From NCBI GenBank assembly GCA_937995505.1, contig CALKJV010000042.1, forward strand, positions 1 to 5,381: 5,381 nucleotides of DNA, written 5' to 3'. Positions 1 through 5,267 of the stretch are shown piece after piece. A model generated the notes under the pieces. The model was not told the DNA's origin. It worked only from the letters and a program-made list of their open reading frames with translations, and searched no databases. Each line of letters opens with the position of its first letter. Positions within the stretch are counted from its first letter, which is position 1. The position numbers and the translations under genes were made by a program. The stretch is from an uncultured Bacteroidia bacterium. Its GTDB lineage: Bacteria; Bacteroidota; Bacteroidia; SpSt-205.

Positions 1-753
1 GCGCCGTACAGCTCGCATAACTCCCTCGGCTACCCGCATGGCCTCAGGCACCTCTTCTATGGAAGGCACACCTACATACAGACTTAGGCCGCTAGTACCT
101 CCTCCCGCTCGCTGGGCTACCGTCCAAGGCACAAAGCACTCCACATCCAAACTAAACCCAAAAAGGCCGCCCCTCTCTGCTAGCACTCCTACCACTTGGT
201 AAAACTGTCCTCCTACTTGTATCCACTTGCCGAGGGGGGACTCTTGGGGGAAAAGCTGCTGGGCCACGCTGGCTCCGATTACGATTCGGGGCAGAGCGTA
301 TCGGGTCTCAACCGCAGAAAAGAATCGACCTTGAGCAAGCCGAAGCTCCTGGATAGTAAAGTAACTGGGCTCTACCCCAAAAACTCGCAGCTGCCCCGAT
401 AAGCGTCGGCCCTGGTAGCTCGCCGAGGCCGCAGCCGAAAGCACCAGCTGCCGCGAAACTCGCGCCCCTGGATAAGTATACCGCTCCAGAAAAGTGCTGA
501 CTTCCCAACTGCGCAGCGGGTTTTCGGCTGCTCCGACTCTCTGCCCACGCCCGATCCCGAGCCGCAGCTCGCCTGCAGAGAGAACAAACGCTTGCGTGCC
601 TAAGCCAGCCAGGTCTTTCGCAATAAAGCCCCGAAGGGCCTCTAAAACAGTCAAAATCCCCACTAGCGCCGTAATACCAAATGCTAAAATACTCAAGGTA
701 AGGGCTGCGCGCAGCCGATATTCCCAGAGAGCTTTGAGAGCTTCACGCAACAT
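1..753 (-). CDS. MacB/FtsX-type ABC transporter permease, N-terminal part (runs off left edge)
   Basis: This is an open frame of 251 codons from the ATG at 753-751 to the window edge with no stop, so the C-terminal part is missing. Residues 1-14 form a short basic cytoplasmic N-terminus (LREALKALWEYRLR). A hydrophobic membrane helix follows at about 15-38, then a long extracytoplasmic domain. The region at about 138-213 matches the MacB periplasmic core pattern: GRFF at 142-145, RIVIGASVAQQLFP at 156-169, PLGKWIQVGG at 173-182, QVVGVLAERG at 186-195, then a VPWTVAQR-like segment. Such permeases pair with a LolD/MacB-type ATPase for lipoprotein release, macrolide or peptide efflux, or cell-division signalling; the substrate cannot be told from this half. 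The start lies inside the 3' end of purD (11-base overlap, different frame), so the two are probably co-transcribed. No ATPase is in view. The family is clear; the exact function is not. Confidence 0.85.
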   Translation of the reverse strand, partial: MLREALKALWEYRLRAALTLSILAFGITALVGILTVLEALRGFIAKDLAGLGTQAFVLSAGELRLGIGRGQRVGAAENPLRSWEVSTFLERYTYPGARVSRQLVLSAAASASYQGRRLSGQLRVFGVEPSYFTIQELRLAQGRFFSAVETRYALPRIVIGASVAQQLFPQESPLGKWIQVGGQFYQVVGVLAERGGLFGFSLDVECFVPWTVAQRAGGGTSGLSLYVGVPSIEEVPEAMRVAEGVMRAVRR

Positions 754-2029
754 TCTGCGGGTTCAGTGCAATGTCTTCGCGATACTGCCGGCCCTCAAAG
801 GGAAGTTTTTCCAGGCCGGCGTAGGCGCGTTGGCGTGCTGCTTCTAAGGTATCTCCTAGCCCTACTACGGTGTAGGTTCGGCCTCCAGTAGTGCGGAGCT
901 TCCCCCCTTCGTCGGCTTCTACCCCTGCCCAATACACATAGGTCTGCTCTCCTAAGAGAGTTCCTCCTTCGGCCAGAGGGGGTACTTCTATGAGGGCGCC
1001 TCCTTTGGGAGCGTCCGGATAGCCTGCCGTAGCCGCTACCACTCCCACAGCATAGCCAGGCTTCAGGCGTAATTTGAGTTCGCTGAGCTTCTGAATGCGC
1101 CAGTAGTAGAGTAGCTCCTCTAAGCTATTTGCGACAAGCGGCAGCACGACCTGGGCCTCCGGATCGCCGAGGCGAATGTTGTATTCTAACACATAGGGTT
1201 CCCCTTCCACCCAGATAAGCCCTACATACAAAAAGCCCACATAGGGTGTCCCCGCTCGCCGTAACGCTGCGAAGGTAGGCTCTAGGACAGTTTCTTTCAC
1301 AATGTCCAGCCATTGCGTATCAGCGGCGGGGGCATAGACGCCCATCCCACCCGTGTTAGGTCCCTGGTCGCCGGATAAAAGCCGCTTGTAATCCCGGGCT
1401 ACGGGTAGGATTACATAGCCTTTGCCGTCGGAAAGCAAAAGGACCGACCGCTCCTCACCCACTAAAAATCGCTCCACTACGATAGTCTGCCCAGCTCCCT
1501 GAAAGAGACTCCCTGTAAGGCAGCCCCGAGCAAAAGCTATAGCCTCTTCTGCATTTGTAGCGATGAGTACTCCCTTTCCAGCTGCGAGTCCGCTGGCCTT
1601 TATTACCAGTGGGTAAGAAGCTGCTTGCAGGTAGCGCTCGGCTTCTACCTGGCGCGTATAGTCAAAGATTACCGCCTCTGCGGTGGGTATGCCCGCCGTT
1701 TGTAGGAAGTGTTTGGCCTTGGCCTTGCTGGCTTCTAAAAAGCTTAGCTTCTGCGGCGGGGCTAAAACTGGGGCTAAATCGTGTAAGTCATCGTAAATCC
1801 CCCGTGCGATGGGTAGTTCAGGGCCAACTAAGACGTAGTGAATTTTTTCCTTTCGGATAAACTGGCGCAGGCCTGCAATGTCTTTTTCCTCGAGGGGAAC
1901 CCGCTGGAGAGGGGGTTGCATACCAGCGTTGCCTGGTGCTACGAATACCTCTAAACGCCCGGAAGCAAGCGCCTTATGGGCGAGAGCGTGCTCTCTGGCT
2001 CCTCGGCCAATCACAAGCACCTTTTCCAT
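743..2029 (-). CDS. purD: Phosphoribosylamine-glycine ligase (GAR synthetase)
   Basis: This ATP-grasp enzyme joins glycine to 5-phosphoribosylamine, the second step of de novo purine synthesis, in the cytoplasm. The length of 428 residues is normal for the family. Landmarks in order: N-domain GRGAREHA at 8-15, APGNAG at 31-36, VGPELP at 68-73; ATP-grasp SKAKAKHFL at 101-109, KASGLAAGKGV at 144-154, VVERFLVGEERSV at 184-196, GPNTGGMGVYAP at 223-234; metal-binding segment EYNIRLGDPEAQVVLPL at 282-298; C-domain from about 325. The ATG at 2029 is fixed by an in-frame TAA at 2041-2039. Several signature positions differ from the usual form as I recall it: GGGGREHA is GRGAREHA, QDHKR is RDYKR (212-216), and FNxRFGDPE is YNIRLGDPE. 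The residues expected for metal and nucleotide binding still look present, so I expect an active enzyme. It overlaps the next gene by 11 bases. Upstream lie two promoter-like boxes and a terminator-like hairpin, so expression may be controlled by attenuation. Confidence 0.97.
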   Translation of the reverse strand: MEKVLVIGRGAREHALAHKALASGRLEVFVAPGNAGMQPPLQRVPLEEKDIAGLRQFIRKEKIHYVLVGPELPIARGIYDDLHDLAPVLAPPQKLSFLEASKAKAKHFLQTAGIPTAEAVIFDYTRQVEAERYLQAASYPLVIKASGLAAGKGVLIATNAEEAIAFARGCLTGSLFQGAGQTIVVERFLVGEERSVLLLSDGKGYVILPVARDYKRLLSGDQGPNTGGMGVYAPAADTQWLDIVKETVLEPTFAALRRAGTPYVGFLYVGLIWVEGEPYVLEYNIRLGDPEAQVVLPLVANSLEELLYYWRIQKLSELKLRLKPGYAVGVVAATAGYPDAPKGGALIEVPPLAEGGTLLGEQTYVYWAGVEADEGGKLRTTGGRTYTVVGLGDTLEAARQRAYAGLEKLPFEGRQYREDIALNPQNVA

Positions 2030-2033
2030 GCAG

Positions 2034-2041
2034 CAAAGTTA
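2034..2041 (-). promoter_or_regulatory. TAnnTTTG box directly before purD
   Basis: The minus strand reads TAACTTTG, a full match to the Bacteroidota -7 consensus, four bases before the purD ATG. This is the same distance as at paaA. The position expected for the -33 box (about 2060-2063) falls in the GC-rich hairpin stem and does not match TTTG. It could be a weak or factor-dependent promoter giving a near-leaderless purD mRNA, or a chance match. Confidence 0.4.
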
Positions 2042-2046
2042 TCGGC

Positions 2047-2094
2047 AAAAAATAAACCCCCGGGGACTCAACCCGAAGGGAATCAACCCGGGGG
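2047..2094 (-). terminator. Intrinsic terminator-like hairpin in the paaD-purD gap
   Basis: On the minus strand an eight-base perfect stem (CCCCCGGG at 2094-2087 with CCCGGGGG at 2064-2057) encloses 22 bases. These can fold further as GAUU with AGUC and CCC-UUC-GGG. A T-rich run, TTTATTTTTT (2056-2047), follows immediately. This is the form of a rho-independent terminator acting on minus-strand transcripts. It would end the paa operon transcript about 120 bases after the paaD stop. It also lies between the promoter candidate at 2143-2114 and purD, so it could act as a purD attenuator. There is no T-tract on the other side, so it is not bidirectional. Confidence 0.75.
2063..2090. repeat. Imperfect 13-base direct repeat, 15-base period
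   Basis: On the plus strand, GGGACTCAACCCG (2063-2075) recurs as GGGAATCAACCCG (2078-2090), 12 of 13 bases identical, with two bases between. The repeat forms the interior of the terminator-like hairpin. It may be a by-product of a slippage duplication or a protein or RNA binding repeat. Confidence 0.6.
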
Positions 2095-2113
2095 CCTCTC
2101 TGCTGGGCTAATA

Positions 2114-2143
2114 CAAAGGTACGGCTTTTTTGATTCACGCAAG
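2114..2143 (-). promoter_or_regulatory. Bacteroidota-type promoter candidate upstream of purD
   Basis: The minus strand has CTTG (2143-2140), an 18-base spacer, then TACCTTTG (2121-2114), matching TTTG / TAnnTTTG with the usual spacing. The spacer ends in AAAAAAGCCG, nearly the same as at the paaA promoter. Transcription would start near 2110, giving purD a leader of about 80 bases that contains the terminator-like hairpin. Alternatively it could drive a short RNA of about 60 bases ending at that hairpin. Confidence 0.6.
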
Positions 2144-2215
2144 AGACTAGACAAGGCTCCTCGCCTGAGATGCACTTATACCTACCTGAGCTGCACAAGG
2201 AAGGGGCTAAAATGC

Positions 2216-2695
2216 TTAAACAGGCGGCTTAAAAAGCTCAAAGGCTTCCCCGCAGCTGTGGCAGCGAAAGATAGCTCGACACGCCGTAGGCCCAAAGGGA
2301 GAAACTAAACTCACCGCTTCGGAGCCGCATTTTGGGCACGCTACCTCGGCTAAAAGCTCCTGGGGGTCTTGGGATAAGCGTTTAGGTAGGGCGAAGCCGG
2401 CCTTACGCAGACCTGCCCACCCTTCGGGCGTCATATCCTCCGGCCGCCAAGCCCGATGATAAACCACTTCTACTTCGGCTTGCGCCCCATGCTGGGCCAG
2501 TACCTCACCAATCTGCTCTTGCAGCAGGCGAATAGCAGGACAGCCAGCAAACGTAGGCACGAGCTCTACTCGCACCTGATCCGCCTCTACAGAGATATCC
2601 CCAATCATGCCCATATCCACGACCGAGACATGGGGGATCTCTGGGTCAGGCACTGCCTTGAGCCACTGCCGAATCTGCTCAGGAGTCAGACTCAT
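2216..2695 (-). CDS. paaD: Phenylacetyl-CoA epoxidase maturation protein PaaD
   Basis: PaaD belongs to the DUF59/MIP18 iron-sulfur and metal-centre assembly family. It is required for an active phenylacetyl-CoA epoxidase, probably by maturing its metal centres rather than by catalysis. From the start chosen here it is 159 residues. The N-terminal MIP18 domain carries VPDPEIP at 15-21, VVDMGMIG at 25-32 and a conserved cysteine in PTFAGCPA (C52). The C-terminal part is a zinc-ribbon-like module with C120, C123, C139, C145 and C148, ending in ELFK. I chose the ATG at 2695 because the family usually begins just before this first helix. An in-frame ATG at 2737 would add 14 residues that do not resemble the family. 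Neither start has a Shine-Dalgarno sequence. The chosen start overlaps the end of the arsC-type gene by 17 bases. It is the last gene of the paa operon. Confidence 0.93.
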   Translation of the reverse strand: MSLTPEQIRQWLKAVPDPEIPHVSVVDMGMIGDISVEADQVRVELVPTFAGCPAIRLLQEQIGEVLAQHGAQAEVEVVYHRAWRPEDMTPEGWAGLRKAGFALPKRLSQDPQELLAEVACPKCGSEAVSLVSPFGPTACRAIFRCHSCGEAFELFKPPV

Positions 2696-3083
2696 GGAGC
2701 GATTGCGCAAAATTTTGGGCCCAAAGCCGAATAGCATCTCGTACAGACCGGAACCCGTCTATTCCCCCCGCCGATGGATCTGGAAAGCTTACGTGGAGGT
2801 TATGGCGAGCTGGCACGTAGGGGCACGTCTCCCGTGCTGAGTCACATACCGTAATCACATAATCCCATGACTCGCCCAAATACTGCTCCACCGACTTAGA
2901 AGTGTGCGTGCTCAGGTCGTACCCTTCCTCGGCCATGACGGCTAGGGTATACGGATGCACGCGGGTAGGGTGCGTGCCTGCGCTGTGCACTTGAGCCTTT
3001 TCCCCCAAAAAGCGCCGCAAGTAGGCTTCAGCCATCTGACTGCGGGCACTATTGTGCGTGCACAGAACAAGCACCTTTACCAT
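2679..3083 (-). CDS. Thioredoxin-type arsenate reductase / low-molecular-weight tyrosine phosphatase family protein
   Basis: The 134 residues match the ArsC branch of the LMW-PTP fold that works with thioredoxin (S. aureus pI258/B. subtilis type). The phosphate loop is CTHNSARS, with nucleophile C8 and R14. The two further redox cysteines sit at C80 and C87 in TVCDSARETCP, with the same spacing as C82 and C89 in S. aureus ArsC. The general acid D102 is in FPDPS. N11, E19 and S34 fit the family's potassium site, but the position of S. aureus D65 is K63 here. All residues for arsenate reduction to arsenite are therefore present; phosphatase activity is possible too. The oddity is the context: the start overlaps paaC by 7 bases and the end overlaps paaD by 17, with no arsenite pump, ArsR or other arsenic gene in view. 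A role linked to the epoxidase is only a guess; hitch-hiking in the operon is equally possible. Confidence 0.9.
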   Translation of the reverse strand: MVKVLVLCTHNSARSQMAEAYLRRFLGEKAQVHSAGTHPTRVHPYTLAVMAEEGYDLSTHTSKSVEQYLGESWDYVITVCDSARETCPYVPARHNLHVSFPDPSAGGIDGFRSVRDAIRLWAQNFAQSLHESDS

Positions 3084-3841
3084 TCGGCATCCGGTTCGGA
3101 AGCGGCTACTTCGGTCAATTCGCTCAGCAGAGCGTCAAAATACGGGCTACGCAGGCCCGCTCGCGCCCCTTGGAGGGGGAGGAGGGATTCGGCAGAGGGC
3201 TCCGGCTGCTCCAGCTCTACCTCTCGCAAAAGAGGCGTAATCAATTCCAGCCACCGTTCCCGAAGCTGCGTAGAGGGGGGGATCCAGCCGGCTTCTACCA
3301 TTTCTTCTTCGTGGGGTAACGGCTCAAAGAGCATCCAAGCATACGGCCATAGCTGCTGCATAGCACTGCGTAAGCGGAGGTGCGCTTCTTCCGTAGAGCG
3401 CCCGAGCTGCCGAAGCCACGTAGTGGCATGCATCCAGTGGTACTTCTCTTCACGCAGGAGCCGCTCGGCTAAGCCCGCTAAAGGGTCATAACTCCCTGCT
3501 CGTAAGGCTTGGAGGCGCACTTGCTCAGCTGCATCGTACAGGAAGTGGCGCACAAGCGCTAACCCGTAGTCGTAGTCAAAGTTCGGCAGTTCTACGAGGT
3601 GGGCGCAGCGAAATCGCTCGGCCGGCCGATGAAACGCATACCTATCGGGTGTCTCCAGGCCTAAATCCGTCAAGAGCTGGTAATACGCCTGCGCGTGCCC
3701 AGTCTCATCTTGTGCAATAGAAGCAAAAGCAATATCCTCCTCCAAAATCGGGCCTAAGCCTATCCATTCGGCCAGGCGATGGCCCATGATAAGCTCATCA
3801 TCGGCCAGGGAAAGTACCAGGGATTCTAGGGCTTCTATCAT
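3077..3841 (-). CDS. paaC: Phenylacetyl-CoA epoxidase subunit PaaC (ferritin-like)
   Basis: PaaC is the structural partner of PaaA in the phenylacetyl-CoA 1,2-epoxidase complex in the cytoplasm. It has 254 residues, close to the 248 of E. coli PaaC, and is all-helical. Family marks: LADDELIMGHRLAEW at 12-26, the LEEDIAFASIAQDETGHAQ helix at 33-51, VELPNFDYDYGLALVRHFLYDAAEQ at 83-107, and EEKYHWMHATTWLRQLGR at 131-148. In E. coli PaaC the diiron ligands are replaced (for example LDLLGQA instead of a DExGH motif). Here ExxH is intact twice, E46-H49 and E132-H135, with E16 and D103 or E106 available, so this subunit could bind metal. Its ATGA start overlaps the paaB stop by four bases, and its end overlaps the arsC-type gene by seven. 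The sequence reads more like the form I recall from Thermus/Deinococcus and Gram-positive bacteria than the proteobacterial one. Confidence 0.95.
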   Translation of the reverse strand: MIEALESLVLSLADDELIMGHRLAEWIGLGPILEEDIAFASIAQDETGHAQAYYQLLTDLGLETPDRYAFHRPAERFRCAHLVELPNFDYDYGLALVRHFLYDAAEQVRLQALRAGSYDPLAGLAERLLREEKYHWMHATTWLRQLGRSTEEAHLRLRSAMQQLWPYAWMLFEPLPHEEEMVEAGWIPPSTQLRERWLELITPLLREVELEQPEPSAESLLPLQGARAGLRSPYFDALLSELTEVAASEPDAEW

Positions 3842-4221
3842 GAGGTAGCGGGTTTGAGGCGGTCTCGGTACTGTTCAATGCGCTGGCGACTCTGAAGGTA
3901 GCCTTGGGGTTCTCGGTAGCTCTTATCGGTAGCGGGCTGGAAAAGGTCTTCCTCTTCGGCGCTGGTCCAGAGGATAGCTTCGGTAGGTACTACCCACAAG
4001 GCTACGCACTGGCTGCGGCGAGCATACTGCTCTTTTGCCAGCACGAGGGCCATCTCTGGGGTGGGGGCATGGAGCGAGCCCACATGCTGGGCATGAGCCC
4101 CCCGCGTGCGCTGCACGAAAACCTCATAAGTAGGCCAATGCTCTAAGGCTTCTAGCGGGCGATCGGGTAGCTCCCATAGCGTAGGTTCGGCCCGCTGCAC
4201 CCTTGGGTCTAACGAGGCCAT
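3838..4221 (-). CDS. paaB: Phenylacetyl-CoA epoxidase subunit PaaB
   Basis: PaaB is the small subunit that bridges PaaAC units in the epoxidase complex and is needed for activity. The family core is clear: WPTYEVFVQRTRG at 29-41, HVGSLHAPTPEMAL at 46-59, YARRS at 66-70, ALWVVPTEAI at 74-83, then DKSYREPQGYL at 99-109. The protein has 127 residues against about 95 in E. coli. The extra length is about 28 residues before the core and a charged tail after about 110. No internal ATG could give a shorter product with an intact core; a GTG at codon 8 is the only early alternative I see. The start lies one base after the paaA stop and the stop overlaps paaC as ATGA, so translation is likely coupled. 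There is no Shine-Dalgarno sequence. Confidence 0.95.
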   Translation of the reverse strand: MASLDPRVQRAEPTLWELPDRPLEALEHWPTYEVFVQRTRGAHAQHVGSLHAPTPEMALVLAKEQYARRSQCVALWVVPTEAILWTSAEEEDLFQPATDKSYREPQGYLQSRQRIEQYRDRLKPATS

Positions 4222-4222
4222 A

Positions 4223-5218
4223 TCAAGCTAAGGGAGTTACATACCGAGCGTTAGGCTGGAGGAGCGCTTGCCGGACCCACCGACCTTTCTCCTCTGCGAA
4301 ACGCCGCACCGCTAGGCGCTCAGCGTTACAAGGGCCATTTCCGTTGATGACTTGCCAAAACTCCTCCCAGTTCGGGTCGCTATACACCCAACGCCCAGTC
4401 TCAGGGTCTTTGCGTAGCTCAGGATCCGGAATAGTCAAGCCCAGCTCCCAGATTTTTGGCACGTACATGTCTAAAAACTGCTGGCGCATCTCGTCATTGG
4501 TAGCGAGCTTGATTTTCCACTGGACAAGCTTTTCGGTATGAACGGAGACCGTATCCGGCGGCCCGAAAAAGTGCATGATAGGGCGCCACCACCGATTGAG
4601 GGCATCCTGGAGCATAGACCGTTGCTTAGCCGTGCCCGTAGCGAGGTAAACTACGCTGTCGTACCCATACTTGAGGTGAAACGACTCTTCCCAGCAGATA
4701 CGCTCCAAAGCCCGACCGTACGGCCCATAGGAGCCTTTGGAGTTGGTGGTTTGGTTGATAATAGCGCCGGCATCAATAAGCCAGGCGATTATCGCCGTAT
4801 CAGCCCAGGTTTTGGCGGGGTAGTTGAAGACATTGGAGTATTTGGACTTTCCGGAGAGAAGGTCGTTAATCATGGCTTCGCGAGATTTGCCGAGGGTTTC
4901 GGCCGCGCTGTAAAGGAGCTGGGCGTGGCCCACTTCATCTTGGACTTTGGCCATGAGAGCGAGCTTGCGGCGGAAGTTAGGCGCCCGCGTAATCCATGTG
5001 CCCTCCGGTAGTGCACCGATAATTTCGGAGTGGGCATGCTGCTCAATCAGCCGAATAAGCTGGCGCCGATACTCGTAGGGCATCCAGTCATGCGGCTCAA
5101 TTTTCTCGCCGCGCTCTATACGCGCTTCAAAGGCAGCGAGCTTCTCCGGATCTTCGTCTTGGACCTTCTTGCCCCAGTTTTCAATGTCTTCGGGGCGTAG
5201 GGTGAGGTTACCGTACAT
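4223..5218 (-). CDS. paaA: Phenylacetyl-CoA epoxidase catalytic subunit PaaA
   Basis: PaaA is the diiron oxygenase subunit that epoxidises the aromatic ring of phenylacetyl-CoA, using O2 and electrons from PaaE. It has 331 residues; E. coli PaaA has 309, the difference being mainly an N-terminal extension. Metal-ligand motifs: HAHSEIIG at 61-68 (E65), KVQDEVGHAQ at 91-100 (E95, H98), WLIDAGAIINQ at 146-156 (D149) and CWEESFH at 175-181 (E178, H181). Other family marks are IEPHDWMPYEYR at 40-51, FNYPAKTWAD at 131-140, SYGPYGRA at 163-170, NRWWRPIMHFFGPPD at 208-222 and INGNGPCNAERL at 291-302. It is the first gene of the operon and paaB starts one base after it. The ATG at 5218 is supported by an in-frame TGA at 5242-5240 and by the next Met being M46, inside conserved sequence. 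A promoter box ends four bases upstream, so the mRNA is probably leaderless. Confidence 0.98.
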   Translation of the reverse strand: MYGNLTLRPEDIENWGKKVQDEDPEKLAAFEARIERGEKIEPHDWMPYEYRRQLIRLIEQHAHSEIIGALPEGTWITRAPNFRRKLALMAKVQDEVGHAQLLYSAAETLGKSREAMINDLLSGKSKYSNVFNYPAKTWADTAIIAWLIDAGAIINQTTNSKGSYGPYGRALERICWEESFHLKYGYDSVVYLATGTAKQRSMLQDALNRWWRPIMHFFGPPDTVSVHTEKLVQWKIKLATNDEMRQQFLDMYVPKIWELGLTIPDPELRKDPETGRWVYSDPNWEEFWQVINGNGPCNAERLAVRRFAEEKGRWVRQALLQPNARYVTPLA

Positions 5219-5222
5219 ACCC

Positions 5223-5252
5223 CAAATATACGACTTTTTTCAATCTTCCAAA
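5223..5252 (-). promoter_or_regulatory. Bacteroidota-type promoter of the paa operon
   Basis: The minus strand has TTTG (5252-5249), an 18-base spacer and TATATTTG (5230-5223), full matches to the -33 TTTG and -7 TAnnTTTG boxes. The spacer ends in AAAAAAGTCG, shared with the promoter candidate before purD. Only four bases (GGGT) separate the -7 box from the paaA ATG, so transcription would begin at or within a few bases of the start codon. The stop of the upstream gene lies 15 bases before the -33 box. Confidence 0.75.
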
Positions 5253-5267
5253 TGTTCGTTCGGGCCG

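Noticed and set aside
494..847. Plus-strand open frame of 117 codons
   Set aside because: It lies antisense to the permease and the purD end, has no family resemblance, and its composition reads like a shadow of the coding strand.
2040..2110. Plus-strand peptide repeat (NPxG-like units) in frames crossing the paaD-purD gap
   Set aside because: The periodic peptide simply reflects the 15-base DNA repeat inside the hairpin. The frames are otherwise antisense to purD or unconserved.
2030..2215. Known riboswitch or tRNA in the paaD-purD gap
   Set aside because: I could not fit a cloverleaf, a purine riboswitch core or another fold I know. Only promoter-like boxes and the terminator-like hairpin are supported.
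2696..2737. Upstream ATG at 2737 as the paaD start
   Set aside because: The extra 14 residues do not match the family and would raise the overlap with the arsC-type gene to 59 bases. The ATG at 2695 fits PaaD better, though the longer form cannot be excluded.
2955..3491. Plus-strand open frame of 178 codons, rich in Ser and Arg
   Set aside because: It is antisense across the clear arsC-type and paaC genes and has low-complexity Ser/Arg content typical of a shadow frame.
4538..5011. Plus-strand open frame of 157 codons with Gly/Val-rich text
   Set aside because: It is fully antisense to paaA, which is unmistakable. There is no promoter or homology to support it.
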